Assembly: GCA_037445185.1 (NCBI GenBank)
Contig: JBBIKZ010000024.1
Location: forward strand, 1-24,433
DNA from: JANWZL01 sp037445185
Lineage (GTDB): Bacteria; Pseudomonadota; Gammaproteobacteria; Burkholderiales; Thiobacillaceae
Length of the DNA stretch: 24,433 bases
Direction: 5' to 3'
Numbering within the stretch: position 1 is the first letter of the stretch; every line of letters starts with the position of its first letter. The notes below the pieces were generated by a model. That model was not told where the DNA came from. It did no database searches and saw only the letters and a list, made by a program, of their open reading frames with translations. Shown in pieces: positions 14,364 through 21,488 of the stretch. Made by a program: the position numbers and the translations under genes.

Positions 14364-14398
14364 ATGAAAAAAGCCGGCCTCACGCCGGCTTTTTTCAT
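14364..14398. terminator. Bidirectional intrinsic terminator
   Basis: A perfect 15-bp stem is formed by ATGAAAAAAGCCGGC (14364-14378) and GCCGGCTTTTTTCAT (14384-14398) around the loop CTCAC. GCCGGC is the core, with six A on one side and six T on the other, so it works as a terminator in either direction. It lies between convergent rplQ (+) and dgkA (-), and should stop both the alpha operon and the gcv operon. Confidence 0.95.
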
Positions 14399-14452
14399 GA
14401 TCCGCATACTTCCATCGATCCGGCCCTCAAACGAATCCGGAGTAGCTGCAGC

Positions 14453-14535
14453 TCGGCCTTCAGGCCGATGGGGTTTTGTTGCGATGTATGGTCGTCGGGC
14501 TGAAGCACGCCCTACAGCCCGCCCTACAGCCCGAC
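14453..14535. repeat. REP-like palindromes and 12-bp tandem repeat
   Basis: The gene-free 283 bases after rplQ contain three structures. One is a small palindrome, TCGGCC-TTCA-GGCCGA (14453-14468). The second is a 9-bp stem, GTCGGGCTG (14494-14502) with CAGCCCGAC (14527-14535). The third is a 12-bp unit, GCCCTACAGCCC, repeated exactly twice in tandem (14509-14532). Short GC-rich palindromes between convergent genes resemble REP-type intergenic repeats. The rest of the gap, to 14634, shows only a weak GCCTGG/CCAGGC pairing (14585-14627). Confidence 0.5.
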
Positions 14536-14634
14536 CCACAACGTGAGTGACGGTTTTGATCTACGAGGAAGAGTCTGTTTTAGGGCCTGGTTGATAAGCT
14601 CGGGGGCTGTCCCCTCTAGTGCCAGGCAGTCGGC

Positions 14635-15102
14635 TCAGCCCGCCAGCGCCAGCGTCCACATGACGATGACGTTGATGAGTGCGACGAACACGGAGGCGCT
14701 GCCGATGTCCTTGGCCCGCTTGGCCAGCACGTGGTCTTTCAGTGAGATGCGGTCGACCGTGGCCTCGATGGCGGAGTTGATGAGTTCCACCACCAGCACC
14801 AGCAGCACGCTGCCCACCATGAGGGCACGGGCGAGGTTGTCCGGGGTGAGGACGAAGGCGAGGGGGATGAGGACGGCGGCGAGCAGGACCTCCTGGCGGA
14901 AGGCGTCCTCGTGGCGGTAGGCGGCCTTGAGGCCGGCCAGGGAGTAGAAGAAGGCGTTCCAGACGCGGGAGAGGCCGGTCTTGCCCTTGTGCGGGCTTTC
15001 CTTGTGCGCCATTTCCGGCTCCGCCGTGGCAGGGTAGTGGTTGGCCGCGGCCTGCGCGGCGCGGGTGGACGCCTGCGGCGGGGCAGACTCGTTGCGGTTC
15101 AT
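14635..15102 (-). CDS. dgkA: Diacylglycerol kinase (DgkA family)
   Basis: This small inner-membrane kinase phosphorylates diacylglycerol to phosphatidic acid. The core matches DgkA: WNAFFYSLAGLKAAYRHEDAFRQE, then hydrophobic helices, the signature VELINSAIEATVDRI and AKDIGSASV, with three predicted membrane helices. Two starts are possible. At 15102 the ATG overlaps the gcvPB stop (ATGA) and gives 155 residues with a 30-residue Ala/Gln-rich extension. At 15012 (MAHKESPHKG) it gives 125 residues, the normal family size. I give the longer form because of the coupling, but the shorter one fits the family better. It is last in the gcv operon and ends before the shared terminator. Confidence 0.88.
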   Translation of the reverse strand: MNRNESAPPQASTRAAQAAANHYPATAEPEMAHKESPHKGKTGLSRVWNAFFYSLAGLKAAYRHEDAFRQEVLLAAVLIPLAFVLTPDNLARALMVGSVLLVLVVELINSAIEATVDRISLKDHVLAKRAKDIGSASVFVALINVIVMWTLALAG

Positions 15103-16550
15103 CTCGGGCCCTTCCAGGCGAGATCGAGTTCGCGCGCCGCCCGCACGTCGTCGAGCCGGCGCACCGGCAGGCCGTGGGGGGCGGTCTTGACGCGCTCGGG
15201 GTCGGTCTCGGCCTCCTCCCTCACCTTGACCATGGCCGCCACGAAGGCGTCCAGGGTGGCCTTGCTCTCGGTCTCCGTGGGCTCGATGAGCAGACACTCG
15301 GGCACGAGCAGGGGGAAATAGGTGGTGGGGGCGTGGAAACCATAGTCCAGTAGCCGCTTGGCGAAGTCCATGGCGGTCACGCCGGTGGCGTCCTTGAGGC
15401 GCTTCAGGGTGACGATGAACTCGTGGCTGGCGCGCCGTTCGGGGAAGGCGAGGTCGAAGCCGGCCCGTTTGAGCTCCGCCGCCAGGTAGTTGGCGTTGAG
15501 CGCGGCATAGTCCGCCACGCGCTGCATGCCGGTGCGGCCGAGCAGCCGAGCGTAGACCCAGGCGCGCAGGAGCACGCCCATGTTGCCGCCGAAGGCGCTG
15601 AGCCGCCCGATCGATTGCGGCCGGTCGGCCTCCTCCGCCCAGCGGTAGTAGCCGTGCTCCTCCACCACCAGGGGGATGGGCAGGAAGGGCGTGAGCCGCT
15701 CCGACACCCCCACCGGTCCGGCACCTGGGCCGCCGCCGCCGTGCGGGGTGGAGAAGGTCTTGTGCAGATTCATGTGGATGACGTCGAAGCCCATGTCGCC
15801 CGGCCGCACCCGGCCGAGGATGGCGTTCAAGTTGGCGCCGTCGTAATAGGTCAGCCCGCCCGCCTCGTGGACGATGCGCTGGATGTCGCCTATGGTCTGC
15901 TCGAACACGCCTAGGGTGGACGGGTTGGTGAGCATGAGGCCGGCGGTGTGGGGGCCCACCGCTGCCCGGAGGGCAGAGAGATCGACGTTGCCCTGCCGGT
16001 CGGTGGCGATCTCGCGCACCTGGTAGCCGCACATGATGGCGGTGGCGGGGTTGGTGCCATGCGCGGCGTCGGGGACGATGATCTCGCGCCGGCCGGTGTC
16101 GCCGCGTGCCTGATGATAGGCGCGGATCATGGCCACGCCGGCAAACTCGCCCTGGGCGCCGGCCATGGGGGCGAGCGACACGGCGGCCATGCCGGTCACC
16201 GCCTTGAGCATCTCCTGCAGCTCGTATAGACAGGCGAGGAAACCCTGGCCGGTGTCGTCGTCGGCCAGCGGGTGGCGCGCCAGCAGCTGCGGCAGCATGG
16301 CCAGGCTGTTGCAGGCGCGCGGGTTGTACTTCATGGTGCAGGACCCCAGGGGATAGAACTGGGTGTCGATGGAGAAATTCTTCTGCGACAGCCGCGTGTA
16401 GTGGCGCACGACGTCGAGCTCGGAGACTTCGGGCAGATGGGCCTGCTCGCGGCGCAGGAACTCGTCGGGAAGGTCGTCCGCCGCGGGGGCCGGACCGGGG
16501 GATTGGGCCTGTGCGCGGCGGCCCGGGCGGGAGAGGTCGAAGATCAGCAT
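15099..16550 (-). CDS. gcvPB: Glycine dehydrogenase (decarboxylating), subunit 2
   Basis: This encodes 483 residues of the C-terminal half of P-protein, starting MLIFDLSRPGRR, a typical opening for the split form. P-protein decarboxylates glycine with PLP and passes the aminomethyl group to lipoylated GcvH. The PLP lysine is Lys264 in HMNLHKTFSTPHGGGGPG, and DAAHGTNPATA (161-171) and DGANLNAI lie before it. No clear ribosome binding site is visible. It normally follows gcvPA directly; here tpx lies between them. Its stop overlaps the upstream dgkA start. Confidence 0.97.
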   Translation of the reverse strand: MLIFDLSRPGRRAQAQSPGPAPAADDLPDEFLRREQAHLPEVSELDVVRHYTRLSQKNFSIDTQFYPLGSCTMKYNPRACNSLAMLPQLLARHPLADDDTGQGFLACLYELQEMLKAVTGMAAVSLAPMAGAQGEFAGVAMIRAYHQARGDTGRREIIVPDAAHGTNPATAIMCGYQVREIATDRQGNVDLSALRAAVGPHTAGLMLTNPSTLGVFEQTIGDIQRIVHEAGGLTYYDGANLNAILGRVRPGDMGFDVIHMNLHKTFSTPHGGGGPGAGPVGVSERLTPFLPIPLVVEEHGYYRWAEEADRPQSIGRLSAFGGNMGVLLRAWVYARLLGRTGMQRVADYAALNANYLAAELKRAGFDLAFPERRASHEFIVTLKRLKDATGVTAMDFAKRLLDYGFHAPTTYFPLLVPECLLIEPTETESKATLDAFVAAMVKVREEAETDPERVKTAPHGLPVRRLDDVRAARELDLAWKGPR

Positions 16551-16632
16551 GGCAGTGGGGATGGGTGATGGGGCAGGGGAAAGGAGTATCGGGGTTGTCC
16601 CGTCACCCCTTCCTCATGCCGCATTCCCGTTC

Positions 16633-17145
16633 CTAGTCGGTTTCCCCCCGCGCCGCCGCCAGGGCCGCCTCGTAATTGGGTTCCTGCTTGATCTCGGGCA
16701 CCAGTTCGGCGTAGACGACCCGGTCGCGTTCGTCGAGCACGATCACGGCACGGGCACACAGCCCCGCCAGCGGCGGATCCATGATCATGACACCGTAATC
16801 CTTGTGGAAGTCGCGCCCGCGCAGGGTGGACAGGGTAATCACGTTGTTCAGGCCCTCGGCGCCGCAGAAGCGGTTCTGGGCGAAGGGCAGGTCGGCGGAG
16901 ATCACCAGCACCACGGTGTTGGGCAGGCTGGCGGCCGCCGCGTTGAACTTGCGGGTGGACTCGGCGCAGACCGGGGTGTCCAGGCTGGGGACGATGTTGA
17001 AGATTTTGCGCTTACCCCAGAACTGGGACAAGGACACGTCTTTGAGGTCTTTGTCCACCAGCATGAAGGAATGCGCGACGTCGCCGACGCGGGGGAAGGT
17101 GCCGCCGACCGAGATGGGCTCGCCGCCCAGGGTGACTGTTGCCAT
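16633..17145 (-). CDS. tpx: Thiol peroxidase (Tpx-type peroxiredoxin)
   Basis: This encodes 170 residues, the usual Tpx length. The peroxidatic cysteine is Cys60 in VPSLDTPVC and the resolving cysteine is Cys94 in DLPFAQNRFCGAEGLNNV, the exact pattern of atypical 2-Cys Tpx. GLCARAV places the conserved arginine. The enzyme reduces hydrogen peroxide and alkyl hydroperoxides with thioredoxin. Its ribosome binding site (AGAGGAGAG) is the best in the gcv operon. It lies 27 bases after gcvPA and 82 bases before gcvPB, separating two subunits of one enzyme, which is unusual. It is probably co-transcribed and thus under the glycine riboswitch. Confidence 0.96.
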   Translation of the reverse strand: MATVTLGGEPISVGGTFPRVGDVAHSFMLVDKDLKDVSLSQFWGKRKIFNIVPSLDTPVCAESTRKFNAAAASLPNTVVLVISADLPFAQNRFCGAEGLNNVITLSTLRGRDFHKDYGVMIMDPPLAGLCARAVIVLDERDRVVYAELVPEIKQEPNYEAALAAARGETD

Positions 17146-17172
17146 CGTTGCTCTCCTCTGAAGATAAGGGGG

Positions 17173-18564
17173 TCAGGTTTTATATGCGCAGGGCGGTGCC
17201 TCGCGGCGCCGGCTCAGGATGCGGTCCAATTTTTGCGCATAGTCCGCGAGGTCGTCATCCGTTTTCGTCTCCGTGGCACAGACCAGGATGCAATCGCCGA
17301 GTTCGGGATAATCGCGGACCAGGGGGTGGCCGCCGAGGATGCCCTGGGCACGCAGGGCCCGCAGGACCTCATCGGCCCGGGCGGGCAGGCGCAGCACGAC
17401 TTCGTGGAAAAAGGGGCCGGTGAAGATGCGCTCGACGCCTGGGATGGCGCAAAGCTTGTCCACCAGGGCACGGGTGCGGGCATGCGCGGTGAGGGCCACC
17501 TCCTTGAGGCCCTGTGGCCCCATGAGGGCCAGGTAGATCGTGGCGGCGGTCACCAGCAGGCCCTGGTTGGTGCAGATGTTGGAGGTGGCCTTGGCGCGGC
17601 GGATGTGCTGCTCTCTGGCCTGCAGGGTCAGGGTGAAGCCCGGTCTGCCTTCCAGGTCCACGGTGCGGCCGACGATGCGGCCGGGCATCTGGCGCACCAG
17701 CGACTGGCGGGTGGTCATGAAGCCGAAGTAGGGCCCGCCGGAGGACAGCGGGATGCCTAGGGGCTGGCCATCGCCTACGCAGATGTCGGCACCACGCTCA
17801 CCCCACTGCCCCGGCGGCTCGAGCAGGGCCAGGCTGGTCGGATTGACCACGGCGATGGCGAGCATGTCGTGGGCATGGGCCCAGTCGGTGAGGGCGTCGA
17901 CCGGCTCCAGCACGCCGAAGAAGTTGGGCTGGGGGATGATGAGGGCCGCCCCCGCATCGGCCGCGTGCGGCTCGAGCCCCGCCGTGAGGGTGTGGCCGCG
18001 CTCGGTGCAGTAGGGCAGGTCCACGAGCGCGATGCCCTGATTGCCGACGATCGTGCGTGCCACGGCGCGGTAGCGGGGGTGGAGCGTGGCTGGGACGAGC
18101 ACCCGCTTGACGTTGCCCTTGCTGGCCCGCACCGCCATGAGGATGGCCTCGCCCAGGGCGCTGGCCCCGTCGTAGAGGGAGGCGTTGGACACCTCCATGC
18201 CGGTGAGGGCGGCCATCATGCTCTGGTACTCGTACAGGAGCTGCAGGGTCCCCTGGCTCGCCTCGGCCTGATAGGGGGTGTAGGCGGAATAAAACTCGCC
18301 GCGGGTGACGATCTGCCAGATCGCCGCCGGGATGTGGTGCTCGTAGGCGCCGGCACCGATGAAATTGGACCAGAAGCCATCCTGCGCGGCGCGGCCATGC
18401 ATCAGCCGGGTGACCGCCATCTCCGGCAGTCCCTCCGGCACCCCATCCAGGCTGGCGCAGCGCAGCCCGGCGGGGATCTCGTCGAACAGGTCATCGATGG
18501 AGGCCGCCCCGATGCTGGCCAGCATCTCGGCGACGTCCTGCTCGGTATGCGGGATGAAGGGCAT
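17173..18564 (-). CDS. gcvPA: Glycine dehydrogenase (decarboxylating), subunit 1
   Basis: This encodes 463 residues of the N-terminal half of P-protein, starting MPFIPHTEQDVAEMLASIG. Family blocks are YTPYQAEASQGTLQLLYEYQSMM, ALTGMEVSNASLYDGASALGEA, PQPNFFGVLEP, GDGQPLGIPLSSGGPYFGF and KATSNICTNQGLL. It forms the P-protein with GcvPB. The split P-protein is common in many bacteria, whereas Escherichia coli has a single fused GcvP. No strong ribosome binding site is visible. It ends shortly before tpx. Confidence 0.97.
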   Translation of the reverse strand: MPFIPHTEQDVAEMLASIGAASIDDLFDEIPAGLRCASLDGVPEGLPEMAVTRLMHGRAAQDGFWSNFIGAGAYEHHIPAAIWQIVTRGEFYSAYTPYQAEASQGTLQLLYEYQSMMAALTGMEVSNASLYDGASALGEAILMAVRASKGNVKRVLVPATLHPRYRAVARTIVGNQGIALVDLPYCTERGHTLTAGLEPHAADAGAALIIPQPNFFGVLEPVDALTDWAHAHDMLAIAVVNPTSLALLEPPGQWGERGADICVGDGQPLGIPLSSGGPYFGFMTTRQSLVRQMPGRIVGRTVDLEGRPGFTLTLQAREQHIRRAKATSNICTNQGLLVTAATIYLALMGPQGLKEVALTAHARTRALVDKLCAIPGVERIFTGPFFHEVVLRLPARADEVLRALRAQGILGGHPLVRDYPELGDCILVCATETKTDDDLADYAQKLDRILSRRREAPPCAYKT

Positions 18565-18627
18565 GTTGCGTGAGGGGTGAGGCGTCAGGGCATCAGGTTT
18601 CGGCTTGCCGCGCGGGCATCGCGCGCA

Positions 18628-19017
18628 TCAGTGCTGCTCCGATGCCACCAGTGCCTGATAGGCGGCGGCGTCCAGCAGGGTATCCAGATCGGCCGGGTTC
18701 GCGGGCCTGAGCCTGAACATCCAGTTGCCGTAGGGATCCTGGTTGAGGCTTTCGGGGGCGGATTCGACGGCGTCGTTGACCGCCACCACCTCGCCGGCGA
18801 TGGGGGCATAGACGTCGGAGGCGGCCTTGACCGACTCCACGACGGCGCATTCCTCGTTTTGCGCGAGCTGGCGGCCGACGGTGGGGTTTTCCACGAAGAC
18901 CATGTCGCCCAGCAGGTCCTGGGCGTGGTGGGTGATGCCCACGCTCACCGTGCCGTCAGCCTCGAGCCGGACCCATTCGTGGGATTGGGTGTATTTCAGT
19001 TCGGCAGGAACGTTCAC
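18628..19017 (-). CDS. gcvH: Glycine cleavage system H protein
   Basis: This encodes 129 residues with the lipoyl-carrier motif. Lys64 in VVESVKAASDVYAP is the lipoylation site, and GDMVFVENPTVG and SLNQDPYGNWM are typical. The start codon is GTG, supported by AGGAG upstream on the coding strand. GcvH shuttles the aminomethyl intermediate between P-, T- and L-proteins. It is the second gene of the operon, 92 bases after gcvT. A dihydrolipoamide dehydrogenase is not in the window and is probably supplied from elsewhere. Confidence 0.97.
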   Translation of the reverse strand: MNVPAELKYTQSHEWVRLEADGTVSVGITHHAQDLLGDMVFVENPTVGRQLAQNEECAVVESVKAASDVYAPIAGEVVAVNDAVESAPESLNQDPYGNWMFRLRPANPADLDTLLDAAAYQALVASEQH

Positions 19018-19109
19018 TTGGCTCTCCTGGATAGCGTGAATCGGGTAAGGGGTTCACAGGAACACCGCAAAATCGGGGTCGCGGGTACCGTGCGCATGGG
19101 TTGCCGCCT

Positions 19110-20198
19110 TCACTCGGGTTGCACCAGCGCCTGACCATGACGCACGAAGGGCGGTTTCACCACCCGCGCCCGCAAGCGCCGGTCGCGGATCTCGACCTGG
19201 ACCTCGTCGCCGGGCACGACCGCCGCGGGCACACGCGCCAGGGCGATGGAGGCGTTGAGGGTGGGCGAGAAACCGCCGCTGGTGATCTCGCCCTCGCCGT
19301 GCGCGGTGAGCACCTTCTGCTGCGCGCGCAGCACCCCCTTGTCCCTGAGGACGAGGCCGACGAGCTGGCGCTCGCGCGGCAGACGCAGCAGGGCGTCGCG
19401 GCCGATGAAGTCGCGCTCGCCGTCCTTGAGATCGACGGTCCAGGCCAGGCCCGACGCGAACGGGGTGACCCTCTCGTCCATGTCCTGGCCGAACAGGTTC
19501 ATCCCGGCCTCGAGACGCAGGGTGTCGCGCGCGCCCAGGCCGCAGGGCCGCACCCCTGCCTCCAGTAGGGCCTGCCAGAAATAGGGCGCGGCCTTGGCCG
19601 GCAGCATGACCTCGAAGCCGTCCTCCCCGGTGTAGCCGGTGCGGGCGATGAACATGTCGCCGACGGTGACGGCGCTGAAGGGGTGCATCGGCTCGGTCAA
19701 GTCGCGCGTGCCGGGCATGGCCACCCACAGCTTCTCCGCCGCCCTGGGGCCCTGCACGGCGATCATCGCCAGGTCGCGGCGGGGCGCGATCGTGAGAGTG
19801 GGGGCGAAGGCGTCGCGCTGCGTCTCGATCCAGGCCAGGTCCTTGTCGGCGCAGCCGGCGTTGACCACCAGGCGAAACCAGTCCTCGCGCATGAAATAGA
19901 CGATGAGGTCGTCGATCACCCCGCCGCCTTCGTGCAGCATGCAGCTGTATAGCGCCCGGCCGGTGGTCTGCAGTTTGGCCACATCGTTGGCGAGCAGCCG
20001 GCGCAGGAAGGGACGGGCGGCCTCGCCGCGGATGTCCACCGGCAGCATGTGCGACACATCGAACATGCCGGCATCGCGCCGCACCGCATGGTGTTCCTCG
20101 ATCTGGGAGCCGTAGTGCAGGGGCATCTCCCAGCCGGAAAACTCCACCAGCCTGGCGTTCAGCTCGCGGTGCTTGGCGTTGAGGGGGGTCGCGTGCAT
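19110..20198 (-). CDS. gcvT: Glycine cleavage system T protein (aminomethyltransferase)
   Basis: This encodes 362 residues, starting MHATPLNAKHRELNARLVEFSGWEMPLHYGSQ. It transfers the methylene group of the H-protein intermediate to tetrahydrofolate, releasing ammonia. Conserved features are HHAVRRDAGMFDVSHM, GGVIDDLIVYF with the catalytic aspartate, TGYTGEDGFEV, GLGARDTLRLEAGMNL and the C-terminal barrel ending KPPFVRHG. It is the first gene of the operon and lies directly behind a tandem glycine riboswitch. No ribosome binding site is evident before the ATG, so initiation may depend on leader structure. Confidence 0.97.
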   Translation of the reverse strand: MHATPLNAKHRELNARLVEFSGWEMPLHYGSQIEEHHAVRRDAGMFDVSHMLPVDIRGEAARPFLRRLLANDVAKLQTTGRALYSCMLHEGGGVIDDLIVYFMREDWFRLVVNAGCADKDLAWIETQRDAFAPTLTIAPRRDLAMIAVQGPRAAEKLWVAMPGTRDLTEPMHPFSAVTVGDMFIARTGYTGEDGFEVMLPAKAAPYFWQALLEAGVRPCGLGARDTLRLEAGMNLFGQDMDERVTPFASGLAWTVDLKDGERDFIGRDALLRLPRERQLVGLVLRDKGVLRAQQKVLTAHGEGEITSGGFSPTLNASIALARVPAAVVPGDEVQVEIRDRRLRARVVKPPFVRHGQALVQPE

Positions 20199-20241
20199 CG
20201 AGGGTCAGATCCCAGGGATTGAGTCCGTCGTCGTCACACCC

Positions 20242-20387
20242 ACTCTGTCCTGGTACCTGAGAGATTTGCCCCTTCGGTGGTGGACGCGCCACGCTCTCCA
20301 GAGTCGTCCGATCCCGCGGTCCTTTTGCCTGAGCGGTTGCTGGGTGGGTTGCGCCTTCGGCGGCCGGGTCCGGCTCTCTCCCACGGG
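20242..20387 (-). promoter_or_regulatory. Tandem glycine riboswitch
   Basis: Two glycine aptamers are readable on the minus strand. Aptamer 1 (20387 to 20313) opens CCCGTGG-GAGAGA, carries GCCGCCGAAGGCG and closes CTCAGGCAAAAGGACCGCGGG, whose CCGCGGG pairs with CCCGTGG as P1. Aptamer 2 (20304 to 20242) opens ACTCTGGAGAGCG, carries CACCGAAGGGGCAAATCTC and closes CAGGTACCAGGACAGAGT, with ACTCTG/CAGAGT as P1. The class is known to turn on glycine cleavage genes when glycine is abundant. No intrinsic terminator was seen in the 43 bases before gcvT, so control may act on translation. Confidence 0.95.
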
Positions 20388-20399
20388 TCGATGGCCGTG

Positions 20400-20429
20400 A
20401 GCATAACCGAGCCCGAGGCGATCGAACAA
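20400..20429 (-). promoter_or_regulatory. Candidate gcv operon promoter
   Basis: On the minus strand TTGTTC (20429-20424) lies 18 bases before TATGCT (20405-20400). The start point would fall near 20393, just ahead of aptamer 1 of the riboswitch. Each box matches about four of six consensus positions. The position is what a riboswitch-controlled transcript would need, and it sits in the short gap after the DUF3426 gene. Confidence 0.5.
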
Positions 20430-20463
20430 GCGCCAGCTGGGCGCCCGACTTCATGCTTGCGCA

Positions 20464-21426
20464 TCAGGGGTATTGCTTGTCGAGCTTGTAGCCGTAGGCG
20501 GACAGGCCCTTGAGTTCCAGCTCGAGGCGGATCTCCCGCTCCTCCCCGGGTGCCATCCCCTGCGCTTCGAGACTGGCATCCGGCAGGTAGTCGGAGGGCG
20601 GGAAGGGGCGCTGGGCGATGGGGACGTCGCGCACATCGGTGAGGGTCAGGACCAGATGGGGCCAGGCGATGGTGCGATCCGAGCGATTGCTGAGGGACGC
20701 GCGCAGGATGGCGTGGGCCCCATCCTCGGGGTCGGTCTCCAGCGAGGAGGCATCGAAGCGCACGGCCGAGGGATCCCGCGGCAACGGCAGGCTGCAGCCG
20801 AGCCGCTGGCAGGCAGCTGCCAGGACGGCGCGGGTCTCGGGCCAGGCGGCGGCGATCTCGGCGCGGAGGAAATAGGTGAGCTGCAGCAGGAAGGTCAGGG
20901 TCAGCACCAGGCTGGCCAGCAGCCACAAGGCGCTGCGCCAGCCTGGCAGGGTACGCGCGCGCGCGGTGGGCAGGGCGGAGAGGAGGATGGCCTCCGAGGA
21001 CTCCGACACAGATGGGGCCGCATCGGCCCGCCCTGCCGCCGCCTCGGGTACCGATCCGGCGGTCTCGGGCGTGGCCGCCTTGGTGTCCGGCGGGGTGCGC
21101 AACCAAGCCGCGAGGAAGCGATCATCGTCGGTCTGCTCGGCCGCTGCCGCCGGCACGGCGTGGGGGGTGGGTGCCGCAGCTTCCTTGAGCGGTTCGACGC
21201 CGCCCGAGGCCAGGCCGGAGAGCGGCAGCGCGGTCGGCGCCGTCTCGGCCGGCGCCGCCGGTGGCGCAGGCTCCTCACGCGCCGGTGTCGTCAGCTCGGG
21301 CAGCAGGGTGTCATAAGCGTTGAAGACGGCGCTACAGCGTCCGCAGCGCACCAGCCCGCGCCGGTGGTCCAGCTGGGCCTGGCTGACCCGGAAGCTGGTG
21401 TGACATTCGGGACAGGTGGTCAGCAT
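20464..21426 (-). CDS. Zinc-ribbon and DUF3426 domain membrane protein
   Basis: This encodes 320 residues. The N-terminus is a small zinc ribbon with Cys5, Cys8, Cys28 and Cys31 (CPEC...CGRC). A low-complexity Ala/Pro-rich region (about 45-160) follows, then one membrane helix (about 164-187, rich in Leu), then a C-terminal DUF3426-type domain (about 190-320), predicted to lie outside the cytoplasm. The function of this family is not known. In gammaproteobacteria such a gene commonly follows accC and prmA, as here, with dusB-fis often next; here the gcv operon follows. No good ribosome binding site was seen. Confidence 0.85.
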   Translation of the reverse strand: MLTTCPECHTSFRVSQAQLDHRRGLVRCGRCSAVFNAYDTLLPELTTPAREEPAPPAAPAETAPTALPLSGLASGGVEPLKEAAAPTPHAVPAAAAEQTDDDRFLAAWLRTPPDTKAATPETAGSVPEAAAGRADAAPSVSESSEAILLSALPTARARTLPGWRSALWLLASLVLTLTFLLQLTYFLRAEIAAAWPETRAVLAAACQRLGCSLPLPRDPSAVRFDASSLETDPEDGAHAILRASLSNRSDRTIAWPHLVLTLTDVRDVPIAQRPFPPSDYLPDASLEAQGMAPGEEREIRLELELKGLSAYGYKLDKQYP

Positions 21427-21488
21427 CAGGGATCAGGTCTCGGAGGTCGGGGATCAGCTTAACGCGGAATCAGCCGCCGTGTAGCCGC

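Noticed and set aside
14585..14627. Terminator for the gcv operon after dgkA
   Set aside because: The GCCTGG/CCAGGC and GGGG/CCCC pairings are short and no T-run follows on the minus strand. The strong bidirectional terminator at 14364-14398 is the better candidate.
14635..16032. A long minus-strand frame that begins inside gcvPB and ends as dgkA
   Set aside because: Only its last 125-155 residues are real (DgkA). The Arg/Pro-rich first part is gcvPB read in a shifted frame, so it is not a fusion protein.
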